Positions 32,789 to 40,875 of a DNA stretch of 64,000 bases are shown one piece after another. The number at the start of each line of letters is the position of its first letter. The stretch's first letter is position 1. The notes under the pieces were generated by a model. That model was not told the origin of the DNA. It made no database searches and saw only the letters and a list, made by a program, of their open reading frames with translations. A program made the position numbers and the translations under genes. This DNA is from Verrucomicrobiaceae bacterium. GTDB lineage: Bacteria; Verrucomicrobiota; Verrucomicrobiia; Verrucomicrobiales; Verrucomicrobiaceae. The stretch is from NCBI GenBank assembly GCA_016713245.1, contig JADJPM010000004.1:434001-498000 (forward strand), written 5' to 3'.

Positions 32789-33523
32789 TCACCACGCTTC
32801 GTCTTCGGAATGCATTTGAGCTGGCGAAGGTTCTTGGAGAACGGGTTGGAAAACCCGTTCTACGACGGTGCACTCCGCAAACCAGGTGGTGAATTGGCTG
32901 TCGCGGAGACTGGCTTTGGCGGGGTTGTTGGCGATGTAGCGCATGACCTTGAGCCAGTGCGCTTCATCACGAATGACGCGGTTCCAATTGTCTTCCTGCC
33001 AGAGCTGGCCCTTGAGCCCGAGTGTCTGGTTGATCTGTCGACTGGTGAAGCCTTTCCACGATTTCAGAACCGCCTCGATCTGCCAGTCGCCCAAGGCGCG
33101 AGCCGCGAGATGCACATGGTTCGGCATGAGGACAAAGCCATCCATGCTGTTGCGTTCGCCCTCGAAGAAGAGCAGCGCATCTGCGACGATGCGACGTATT
33201 TCAGGTCGTTGCAGAAGGCAGGCACCGTGGCCTTGATCCATCACGGACTCCATCTTGCGCCACGTGCGGCGTTGCCAGGCGGCGTAGTCTTCCTGCAAGC
33301 GTTCGTCGGGCTCGGGTTGTTGGTATAAGCGGATATCCCAGGCCTGTTTCTCGCGTTTGGCGGCCTCCACGACGTCGCGCGGGAGCGAGTCGTTGAGGCG
33401 GAAAGTTATAAAATAGGTGACGCCGGGTTGTCGCCAGTGTGGGAGGTTTCGCTCGTAGTTCCAGAAGTCACCGCGCCAGTCGAAGGGCTTGAAGTCCTCG
33501 GGAACGGTGAAGTCGGGCGGCAT
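32789..33523 (-). CDS. REP-associated tyrosine transposase (RAYT, Y1 family)
   Basis: A 244-residue single-stranded DNA transposase-like protein. It has the RAYT opening 'LPHWRQPGVTYFITFRLNDSLP', the HUH pair H136-V-H138 in 'LMPNHVHLAARAL', 'SWKGFTSRQINQ', 'LWQEDNWNRVIRDEAH', and the probable catalytic Tyr196 in 'VMRYIANNPAKASL'. The last residues (VERVFQPVL) are encoded by a REP copy (32839-32863), so the native C-terminus may be shorter. The gene is bounded by REPs on both sides, the usual RAYT arrangement, and it separates kup from its probable two-component regulators. RAYTs mobilise REP hairpins and are often domesticated. Confidence 0.92.
   Translation of the reverse strand: MPPDFTVPEDFKPFDWRGDFWNYERNLPHWRQPGVTYFITFRLNDSLPRDVVEAAKREKQAWDIRLYQQPEPDERLQEDYAAWQRRTWRKMESVMDQGHGACLLQRPEIRRIVADALLFFEGERNSMDGFVLMPNHVHLAARALGDWQIEAVLKSWKGFTSRQINQTLGLKGQLWQEDNWNRVIRDEAHWLKVMRYIANNPAKASLRDSQFTTWFAECTVVERVFQPVLQEPSPAQMHSEDEAW
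32839..32863. repeat. REP copy within the 3' end of the RAYT gene
   Basis: gaacgggttggaaaacccgttctac is a hairpin in the opposite orientation to the 32752 copy, so the pair makes a BIME-like unit. It is translated as VERVFQPVL in the RAYT C-terminus. Confidence 0.85.
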
Positions 33524-33528
33524 GGGGT

Positions 33529-33627
33529 GTAGAACGAGTTTTCCAACTCGTTCATTCAGGAGAGGATCGGGGAGAACGGGTAGGAAAACCCGTTCTACGG
33601 CCCAACGAGTTGGAAAACTCGTTCTAC
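33529..33627. repeat. Cluster of three REP copies upstream of RAYT gene
   Basis: Three hairpins stand at 33529-33553 (gtagaacgag...), 33574-33598 (gaacgggtag...ctac) and 33603-33627 (caacgagttg...ctac), the first inverted relative to the other two. The last ends one base before the kup stop codon (33629-33631), so the unit was inserted directly at the end of kup. Confidence 0.88.
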
Positions 33628-33628
33628 G

Positions 33629-35572
33629 TCAGATCTCCACTTGTTGCCCCAGTTCGATCACTCGCCCAACGGGAATCTGGAAGTAGGGCGCGGGCTGCTG
33701 GGCGAGCTTGCTGGCGAAGGAGAAGAGGTGCTCGCGCCATTTGGCCATGCCGGGGGCTTTGCTGGGGATGATGATTTCGCGACCAAGGAAGAAGGTGGCT
33801 TTGTCGGGATCGACATCGAGATCATGCGCGGCGCACTGGCGCAGCAAACGCGGGACGTTGGGCTTTTGCATGAAGCCGAAGCGTCCGGTGACACGCCAGA
33901 AGTTGTCGCTGAGCCTTTCGACCTCGACACGACGGCTTGGCGGCACCCAGGGTTCGTCTTCGGTGGTGAGCGTCATGAAGATGACGCGCTGGTGGATGGC
34001 CTGGTAGTGCTTCAGGCTGTGCAGCAACGCGACGGGCGTGCGTCCGCTGGTGCTGGTCATGAAAATGGCCGTGCCGGGCACTTGGATGACCTTGCCGCTG
34101 TCGAGGCTTTGGATGAGCATCTCTTGCGAGATGGCGCTGCGTTCCATGGAGGTACGCACGAGTTTGCGACCGGTGGCCCAGGTGGTCATGACGATGAAAA
34201 TGCCCGCGCCGACGGCGAGCGGGAACCAGCCGCCATCGAAGAACTTCACGAGATTGGCGCTGAGGAAGGCGAGCTCGATCAAACCGAACACAAGGCACAG
34301 CGGCAGCGTTTTGAGCACGCTCCACTTCCACAGATGTCGCGCGGCAAAGTAGAAGAGGATGGTGGTGATGAGCATGGTCATCGTCACGGCCACGCCATAC
34401 GCGGCGGCGAGATTCGACGACGTGCGGAAGGCGACGACGAGCGCGAGACAGGCGAGCATGAGCAGCCAGTTCACCAGCGGGATGTAGATCTGCCCGCGAG
34501 CATGCTCGGAGGTGTGGCGGATGCTGATGCGCGGCAGGTAGCCGAGTTGCACGGCAGTGAGGGTGAGCGAGTAAGTGCCGGTGATGAGTGCCTGCGAGGC
34601 GATGACGGTGGCGGCGGTGGCGAGCAAGACGAGCGGCAGCACGGCCCAGGCGGGTGCCATTTGGAAAAACGGTGAATGCGCCACCTCGGGGTTGTGCATC
34701 AAAAGGGCACCCTGGCCGAGGTAATTGAGTCCCAGCGCCGGAAACACGAGCGAGAACCAGCCGCGGCGGATCGGTCCGGCACCGAAGTGGCCCATGTCGG
34801 CATACAAGGCCTCACCACCGGTCACGGCGAGGAAGACGCTGCCGAGGATGACAAAGCCCGCGTGGCCGCCGGTGGTCAAAAAGTGCCATCCATGCCACGG
34901 ATTGAACGCGGCGAGGATTTCCGGCCCGTGAATGAGCTGCGACACGCCGAGCGCTCCGAGGCTCACGAACCACAAACCGGTGATCGGGCCGAAAAAACGC
35001 CCCATTTTGGCGGTGCCGAGAAATTGGACCGAAAACAGCACGATGAGGATCACAATGGTAATGCCCATGATGAGCCACTGCATGTGGTGATTCCATGCTT
35101 CGGCCGCCAAAGCGTCCGTCGGAGCTGCACCGAGCACGCCGCCGTCTTTTAGACCTTCCACGGCACTCAAAACCGAGATCGCGGGTGTGATGATGCCGTC
35201 ACCAAACAGCAGCGCTGCACCGAACAGCCCGAGGAGCACGATCACGGTGCGGCGCTTCATCGTTTCACCCATGCCGTGCGAGGCCAGGGCCATCAGCGAG
35301 AGCACGCCGCCCTCGCCTTTGTTGTCCGCTCGCAGAATGAAGACGAGGTATTTGACGCAGATGAGCAAAATCAGCGACCAGAGCACGAGCGAGACGACGC
35401 CGAGGATGTGCTCATGCGTGGTGGCGATGTGATGCGGGCTGTGCGGGCTGAAGCACTCCTTCAGCGTGTAGATCGGCGAGGTGCCGATGTCCCCAAACAC
35501 CACGCCGAGCGCCGCGATGACGAGCGTGGTGGTGGAGAGCTTGTGGAGGCCGTGACTGTCTTGTTCTTTCAT
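33629..35572 (-). CDS. kup: Kup/Trk-type low-affinity potassium transporter
   Basis: A 647-residue potassium/proton symporter. It opens with 'LSTTTLVIAALGVVFGDIGTSPIYTLKE', the Kup signature, and has about twelve membrane segments over residues 15-450 (for example 'GLFGAALLFGDGIITPAISVLSAVEGL', 'VSFLAVTGGEALYADMGHFG'-like block 'SVFLAVTGGEALYADMGHFG', 'GQGALLMHNPE'). A cytosolic C-terminal domain follows from about 460 ('GTAIFMTSTSGRTPVALLHSLKHYQAIH'). The length matches E. coli Kup (622). The promoter block 35-75 bases upstream is nearly the same as that of the Kdp-like kinase, so potassium-responsive control by the KdpE-like protein is likely. Confidence 0.95.
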   Translation of the reverse strand: MKEQDSHGLHKLSTTTLVIAALGVVFGDIGTSPIYTLKECFSPHSPHHIATTHEHILGVVSLVLWSLILLICVKYLVFILRADNKGEGGVLSLMALASHGMGETMKRRTVIVLLGLFGAALLFGDGIITPAISVLSAVEGLKDGGVLGAAPTDALAAEAWNHHMQWLIMGITIVILIVLFSVQFLGTAKMGRFFGPITGLWFVSLGALGVSQLIHGPEILAAFNPWHGWHFLTTGGHAGFVILGSVFLAVTGGEALYADMGHFGAGPIRRGWFSLVFPALGLNYLGQGALLMHNPEVAHSPFFQMAPAWAVLPLVLLATAATVIASQALITGTYSLTLTAVQLGYLPRISIRHTSEHARGQIYIPLVNWLLMLACLALVVAFRTSSNLAAAYGVAVTMTMLITTILFYFAARHLWKWSVLKTLPLCLVFGLIELAFLSANLVKFFDGGWFPLAVGAGIFIVMTTWATGRKLVRTSMERSAISQEMLIQSLDSGKVIQVPGTAIFMTSTSGRTPVALLHSLKHYQAIHQRVIFMTLTTEDEPWVPPSRRVEVERLSDNFWRVTGRFGFMQKPNVPRLLRQCAAHDLDVDPDKATFFLGREIIIPSKAPGMAKWREHLFSFASKLAQQPAPYFQIPVGRVIELGQQVEI

Positions 35573-35606
35573 GACGCCCGCAGGCTCCGCGGAGGAGCCG
35601 CAGCTG

Positions 35607-35647
35607 CCAGTGAAGGGCGAACCGAGGGGCGTTAAGAAGGTGTTAAC
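35607..35647 (-). promoter_or_regulatory. Promoter/operator block upstream of kup (shared with KdpD-like kinase)
   Basis: Read on the minus strand: GTTAACACCTTCTTAACGC (35647-35629), 14 bases, TTCACTGG (35614-35607), then 34 bases to the kup ATG. Two TTAAC half-sites are spaced exactly 11 bases apart, the spacing of OmpR/PhoB-family direct repeats. The layout matches the block at 32710-32750. Confidence 0.65.
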
Positions 35648-35653
35648 GAGCCA

Positions 35654-36412
35654 TCAATTGTCCGCGAAGTCTTCGTCGAGTGGCCAAGGGGCCTCCGCTT
35701 CTTGATCGCCTTCGAATTCAATATCGTATTCAGAGAGGTAGCCGTGGCGGACGAGCTTCCAGCCGCCTTTGCCGTCTTCCTTGAAGTAGGCTTGCAGGGA
35801 GCGCTCGGCGAAATTGGCGGCGAGGTCTTTGTTTTTGACGGTTTTGCCCTCCGGCACCTGCACATTGCCGACGATGCGGGCCCAGCCGCCGGAGACGCGC
35901 ACGCTGCCAAGCAGCGTCACCGGCACACCGGCGGCTTTTTGCAGGTTGGCGGTCATGACGCTGACGATGGGCTTCGCCTTCGCGTCCTCGAGGTCGAACT
36001 CGTCCATCTTCACCTCGGTGAGCGCTTTGCCGTCGAATTTCACGCTCTTCGGGTCCTTGAGCACCAACTGGCCGGGGCCGTGCTCCTCCAACTCGCCTTC
36101 ACCCACGATCAGCTTGTTGCCATCGATCTTGATGAGCTGCTCCTCGGACTGGCGGCTGCCTTCGATCATGTAGTTGAAGGTGACATGCAGCAGGCCGTCC
36201 TCACGCACATTGCCGGTGATGGAGCCGTAGGCGCTGTCCTTTTCCGGCACGCCGCTGTATTCACTGCCGCCGACCGCGCCGGAATCGACCCACAGGGCAA
36301 AAGTGACCATTTCCTCCTTCGAATCGAGCTTGAAGTAGCGGTTGGTGGTATCCGCGAAGCTGTTCAGCGAGAGCGCGGCAAGGAAGAGAGCGGTAAGGTG
36401 CTGTGTTTTCAT
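35654..36412 (-). CDS. Secreted protein of unknown function
   Basis: A 252-residue protein with signal peptide MKTQHLTALFLAALSLNSFA. I do not recognise a family. The mature part is acidic and beta-rich, with 'TNRYFKLDSKEEMVTFALWVD', 'SAYGSITGNVREDGLLHVTFNYMI', 'GPGQLVLKDPKSVKFDGKALTE' and 'GSVRVSGGWARIVGNVQVPEG'. The C-terminus is very acidic (EFEGDQEAEAPWPLDEDFADN region). No cysteines are present in the mature part. It stands upstream of kup in the same orientation, but the kup promoter block starts right after its stop, so the two are probably separate units. Confidence 0.75.
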   Translation of the reverse strand: MKTQHLTALFLAALSLNSFADTTNRYFKLDSKEEMVTFALWVDSGAVGGSEYSGVPEKDSAYGSITGNVREDGLLHVTFNYMIEGSRQSEEQLIKIDGNKLIVGEGELEEHGPGQLVLKDPKSVKFDGKALTEVKMDEFDLEDAKAKPIVSVMTANLQKAAGVPVTLLGSVRVSGGWARIVGNVQVPEGKTVKNKDLAANFAERSLQAYFKEDGKGGWKLVRHGYLSEYDIEFEGDQEAEAPWPLDEDFADN

Positions 36413-36478
36413 GGAGAACGAAGTGACACGCAGGTTGGCGGAAGTGCCCGCGGGTTCAATCTGAAATCCATGCGCGTG

Positions 36479-39400
36479 TCACTCTTCCCGCACTATCACA
36501 CGGAAGAAGCGGCTCAGATCGCTGAGTGGAGCTTGGAAGGTCGTGGTGGTGCTGGACGATGGCACACCTTGGTTTCCGGGAGCGTTCCAAAGCTGCCAAG
36601 TTTGCAGATCGGAGGAGGTTTCGATCTGGAAGAGGCGGTTGGGAGGCAGGGTGAAGTTGAAGGCGGCATTTCCGGGCGCGGCGGGGGCGCTGTCGAGGCG
36701 GAAAGTGTCGCCCACGAGGTATTCGCGTTCGTTGGTGAGGCCGTCGCTGTCGAAGTCGAGGTGCGGGGAGCCGTTGGGATGGTTGCCAAAGTGAAGCGTG
36801 CGCCATTGATCGTAGGTTTGGCGGGTGGCGAGTTGGGTGATCCAGTTGGTGAGGAGGGTGATGCCGGTTTGATCGAGTTCGCTGCTGCCGATCGGGGGCA
36901 TGCGGGTGAAGCCATTGGTCAGAGCCACGCGACTGAGGACGATGCTGTGGGTGGTATCGCCGGGAACGATGAGGCGGTTGAGAGAATCGGTGCCGCTTTG
37001 GCTGGCGAGGCCGTTGAGGAGGCTGGTTTGCACGAGCGTGCGCTCGGCACGCGCATCCCAGGAGCCGGTGGTGCTGTGGCAACTGGCGCAGTTCACGGCG
37101 AGGTAGCTGCGGGCGCGTGCTTCGAGTGAAAAGGCGGTTTCATCCGGGCGCACATGGCGCGGGAGCACGTTCGGCGAGGGCGGTGTGTTGGTGAAATAGC
37201 CGGCGAGGCGCAGGAGGTCGATTTGATTGCCGTTGTGGCCGTGAATGGCGGCGTCGCGATTGAGCTGGCGCGTGTTGAAGCTGAGTGCGTGACCGGCCTG
37301 CGGCGTGTGACAGGCGAGGCACTGCGCACGGCTGGGAATGGTGTAATGCTGCGTGCGCGGGAGGCCGTTTTCGATGATTTCGATGTCAAAGGCATCGCCC
37401 GCATCGCCGACGAGCTGCGCCTCGGTTTGGGCCTCGTTCCAGCGATAACTCACGCCATAGGCTCCGATGCTGTTTTTGACCAAGAGACGCGTTTCGATGC
37501 GGCGCGAGGTCGCGGGATTGCCGCGAGTTGTTTCGAGGTCGAAATGCTTCACCCAGATGGTGCCATCGGGATAGGTCCACGCGTCCTCGGTGGCCCAGGT
37601 CATGTCCGCGGCATCGGGAATGATGAACCAGCGGCGTTTGATGGCGTGATCGCTCCAGAAGCTCAGATTCGGCGTGTAAGGCAGCAGGCCGGGCGAGGGC
37701 GAGAGATCGCTCACATCGGCAAACAGGCCCGTTTCGCTCAGCGTTGCCGGATAATTGCCGCCGCCCGAGCCGGTGACGAGACGACGAATGCTGCCCGCCT
37801 GGATGTCGGCCATCAAAACATCGCCATTCGACGGATCGGCGTGAAACGCGACAATGCCCGCATCGCCCGTGAGACGCTGCACGCTGACCTGCGCGCCGTT
37901 TCGCCGCAGCGACCAGAGATGACCATCGACATAGTCACCGAAAATGTAAGCGCCGGTGAGATCCGGCAACGCGGTGCCGCGATACACGATGCCGCCGGTG
38001 ACGCTGTTGCCTTCCATCTCGCCGTTGCCCAGCGCATACTCGTAAAGCGGATTGGTGAAGGTGAAGCCCGGCAGCGCCTCGGCGGCATTCGGACCGGCGA
38101 GCGTGCCCTCGCGCCATGACCAGCCGAAGTTCGCACCGTTGGCGGCTAGATTGATCTCCTCACGCATCTCCTGGCCGACATCGCCGATCCAGATCTCGCC
38201 GGTGGGCGCATCGACGGAGAAACGAAATGGATTGCGCAGGCCGGTGCTGAAAAATTCCGTGCGCACATTCGCGGCGGGGATGCTCACGCCATTGAAGACG
38301 ACATTCGGATTCGCGGTGACGAAGGGATTGTTCGCAGGGATCGAATAACGCGCGATGCCGCCATCACGCGGCACGCTGACATGCACGTTGGGCTCAGGAT
38401 TGCCCGGCAGCTTGTCCACATCGATGCGCAGCAGGGCGCAGTGAAAGTCGAGATCGATGCGCTGACCGTAACGACGCGAGTCATTTTGCCCGCCGCCGTC
38501 GCCGAGCGAGATATAGAGGTAGCCATCGGTGCCGAAATGCATGTCCGTGCCGAGATGGAAGCCATTCGGATCGAGCTGCTGGATGAGCACGACCTCGCTC
38601 GCCAGATCGACCGCGTTCGGATTAGCCACCTGTACCTCGAAGCGTGAGATGCGGAAGTAGTTCTGCCCGCCCGCTTGCACGGAATACCACACGAAGAAGC
38701 GGCGGTTCGACGCGTGCTGCGGATGAAACGCCATGCTCATGAGCCCACGGTCGATGTTCGTCATCAAGGTCTCGCCTCGCGAGGTGCAGAGCTGCGCGAG
38801 ATTGAGGAAAACCTGCGAGGAGGGCGATGCGGCGCTCACATTCGGAATGAGCCGGATGACTCCGGGCCTTTCGACAACAAACAAGCGCTGCGTGTCGCCG
38901 GGCACCGTCGCGAGATTGATCGGCTGATTGAAACCGAGCGCTCCAAAGGCCGCGGTGGTCGTGTAGGTCGTCGTCGGAGGTGTCGCGGGCACATTGAGCG
39001 AGCTGTTCGCGATGCGCAGTGAGTTGGAGAACGTGAGCGTCACCGTCGTCTCCGCCGAGGCCAGCAACACGCCCTGCACGCGGTAGGTGAAGCTGTCCGT
39101 GGCTGGTGTGCCGGTGGTGTGCGTGTAGAGGATCTGAGTGCCGCTGATCACCGCCGTGCCATGCGCGGGCGGCGTGACGATTTGCAGCGTGCCAGTGCCC
39201 ACATCATTCGCCAGCACGTTGAGGCGCACTTTTTGACCGTGATGCAGCGTGGCGCTATCCGGCTGCGTGGCAGGCGGCGCGGGATTCGCACCCGTGGCGA
39301 AGCTCGCGGCGGCCTCAGCAGGCGTGAAGGCGTGATCGTGGATGCGCACCTCGTCGTAGGCCACACTGCTCATCGTGTTCGCCGACCACTGCGAGCGGCC

Positions 39401-40090
39401 GAGCCAGTTATTCACGTCCGCGATGCTGCTCAGCGGGAAGGGCGTGCTGCCCGTGCCGATCTGCACGCCATTCCGATACCACGCCGTCGTCGTACCGCCG
39501 CCGCTGGCCTGCGCGGTGATGACGTAGTGATACGTCGTGCCGAGCGTGGTGCTCAGATTCGACGAGATGGCCGATTGAAAGCCGCCATGGATCATCACCA
39601 CCTGATACTGCGAGTTGAGGTTCACGCCCTGATTCATCGAGCAGCCGAGCAAATCGCGGCCTTGCGTGCTGCCGGTGCCGCCTGCCGCATTGCCTGTCCA
39701 CTCGCCCGGAGCGCCGAGTCCATCGCCAGCGACATCGTAGCGACCGAACTCAAACAGCGGCTGCCAGTTTCTCACCGCGATGGGCGAGGCCCAGATCTCC
39801 ACCGTGATGCTCGATTTCGACGACACGATGCCGTTTGGCAGATCGAGGTAGGCCGACACCGAGGCCTGTGGCTCTGCATTCGTCGTTGTGCCCGGCAAAA
39901 CGACTCGCGAACCATCCAACGTCGCCCCAAGCCCGCGCACGGTCATCGCCATGCCGGAGATCGAATCGGTGAAAACCGTGCCCGCCGGTGCCGCGCCCGC
40001 GTTTTGATTGAACGACCAGCGATTCAGCAACGCCGCCTCCGACGTGGAGGCCGCGAAAAGAGCGAGGAAGAGGGCAACAGAGGGTTTCAC
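36479..40090 (-). CDS. Large secreted LamG / PQQ-type sugar dehydrogenase / cytochrome-like protein
   Basis: A 1203-residue exported multidomain protein, signal peptide MKPSVALFLALFAASTSEA. Residues of about 20-265 are LamG/concanavalin-like ('ITVEIWASPIAVRNWQPLFEFG', 'YDEVRIHDHAFTPAEAAASF'). About 275-350 is a bacterial Ig/cadherin-like insert ('LNVLANDVGTGTLQIVTPPAHG'). About 375-760 is a glucose/sorbosone dehydrogenase beta-propeller ('FVVERPGVIRLI', 'GYLYISLGDGGGQND', 'TGLRNPFRFSVDAPTGEIWIGDVGQ'). Two haem-type motifs follow, CLACH and CASCH, and a final beta-rich tail. It probably oxidises a sugar outside the cell and passes electrons to the fused haem region. No partner gene is adjacent. 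Confidence 0.88.
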   Translation of the reverse strand: MKPSVALFLALFAASTSEAALLNRWSFNQNAGAAPAGTVFTDSISGMAMTVRGLGATLDGSRVVLPGTTTNAEPQASVSAYLDLPNGIVSSKSSITVEIWASPIAVRNWQPLFEFGRYDVAGDGLGAPGEWTGNAAGGTGSTQGRDLLGCSMNQGVNLNSQYQVVMIHGGFQSAISSNLSTTLGTTYHYVITAQASGGGTTTAWYRNGVQIGTGSTPFPLSSIADVNNWLGRSQWSANTMSSVAYDEVRIHDHAFTPAEAAASFATGANPAPPATQPDSATLHHGQKVRLNVLANDVGTGTLQIVTPPAHGTAVISGTQILYTHTTGTPATDSFTYRVQGVLLASAETTVTLTFSNSLRIANSSLNVPATPPTTTYTTTAAFGALGFNQPINLATVPGDTQRLFVVERPGVIRLIPNVSAASPSSQVFLNLAQLCTSRGETLMTNIDRGLMSMAFHPQHASNRRFFVWYSVQAGGQNYFRISRFEVQVANPNAVDLASEVVLIQQLDPNGFHLGTDMHFGTDGYLYISLGDGGGQNDSRRYGQRIDLDFHCALLRIDVDKLPGNPEPNVHVSVPRDGGIARYSIPANNPFVTANPNVVFNGVSIPAANVRTEFFSTGLRNPFRFSVDAPTGEIWIGDVGQEMREEINLAANGANFGWSWREGTLAGPNAAEALPGFTFTNPLYEYALGNGEMEGNSVTGGIVYRGTALPDLTGAYIFGDYVDGHLWSLRRNGAQVSVQRLTGDAGIVAFHADPSNGDVLMADIQAGSIRRLVTGSGGGNYPATLSETGLFADVSDLSPSPGLLPYTPNLSFWSDHAIKRRWFIIPDAADMTWATEDAWTYPDGTIWVKHFDLETTRGNPATSRRIETRLLVKNSIGAYGVSYRWNEAQTEAQLVGDAGDAFDIEIIENGLPRTQHYTIPSRAQCLACHTPQAGHALSFNTRQLNRDAAIHGHNGNQIDLLRLAGYFTNTPPSPNVLPRHVRPDETAFSLEARARSYLAVNCASCHSTTGSWDARAERTLVQTSLLNGLASQSGTDSLNRLIVPGDTTHSIVLSRVALTNGFTRMPPIGSSELDQTGITLLTNWITQLATRQTYDQWRTLHFGNHPNGSPHLDFDSDGLTNEREYLVGDTFRLDSAPAAPGNAAFNFTLPPNRLFQIETSSDLQTWQLWNAPGNQGVPSSSTTTTFQAPLSDLSRFFRVIVREE

Positions 40091-40152
40091 GCCGTTTTCT
40101 TGGTCAAAACTGGAAAGTGGTTACAGTCTGTCGCCGAAAAAAATTTCCGCCC

Positions 40153-40872
40153 ATGCCTCAAACCGCCCCCGCTGCCTTCAAACCGACTCGCTGGAGTCTT
40201 GTGATCCAATCACAAGGCGGCGATGAGAAGGCAAAGCGGGCGCTGGAGGAGCTGTGCGCGGCGTATTGGTTTCCGCTGTATGCGTGGAGCCGGCGCTGCG
40301 GGGTCTCACCGAGCGATGCGGAGGATTATGTTCAGGGTTTCTTTGTGCAGGTGCTGCAAAAACAGCTCTTCGCCGCGGCGAATCCGGAACTCGGGAAGAT
40401 GCGCACCTTCATGCTCACCGCGTTTCGCCGTCATGTGAATGACGAGCAGCGCAAAGAAAGCCGTCAGAAGCGCGGCGGCGGCCAGATCATCAGCTTCGAC
40501 GCCGCCGAGGCCGAAGCGTGGTATGAAGTGGAGCAAATCGAGGGCGAAAGCGCCGATCACATGTTTGACCGTCAATGGGCGCTCACGGTGCTCGATCAAG
40601 CGATGGCCAAATTGGAGCTACAAGCCGCCGCGAAGGGCAAATCGGCCGAATTTGCCGTTTTGAGGCCCTTTTTGACCGGCGAGGCCGATACGGCCGATTA
40701 CGAGAAAAAAGGCCGCGAAGCCGGAATGACCGCCAACACCTTCAAAGTGGCCGTCCACCGCCTGCGAGCCCGTTTTCGCGATGCGCTGCGTCGTGAGGTG
40801 GCGGAGACACAGCCTGCGGAGGCCAATGTGGACGAGGAGATGAGTTATCTTATGCGCGTGCTGAAAGCCTGA
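40153..40872 (+). CDS. RNA polymerase ECF-like sigma factor
   Basis: A 239-residue sigma-70-like protein. Region 2 is 'ALEELCAAYWFPLYAWSRRCGVSPSDAEDYVQGFFVQVLQ' split around the conserved DAED, and region 4 is 'GREAGMTANTFKVAVHRLRARFRDALRREV'. The long linker and 'RWSLVIQSQGGDEKAKRALEELC' opening match the ECF subfamily common in Planctomycetota and Verrucomicrobiota, which often lacks a neighbouring anti-sigma factor; none is seen here. ATG 40153 gives this opening. It is convergent with the autotransporter-repeat gene and divergent from the dehydrogenase gene 62 bases away, either of which might be a target. Confidence 0.88.
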   Translation: MPQTAPAAFKPTRWSLVIQSQGGDEKAKRALEELCAAYWFPLYAWSRRCGVSPSDAEDYVQGFFVQVLQKQLFAAANPELGKMRTFMLTAFRRHVNDEQRKESRQKRGGGQIISFDAAEAEAWYEVEQIEGESADHMFDRQWALTVLDQAMAKLELQAAAKGKSAEFAVLRPFLTGEADTADYEKKGREAGMTANTFKVAVHRLRARFRDALRREVAETQPAEANVDEEMSYLMRVLKA

Positions 40873-40875
40873 GGC

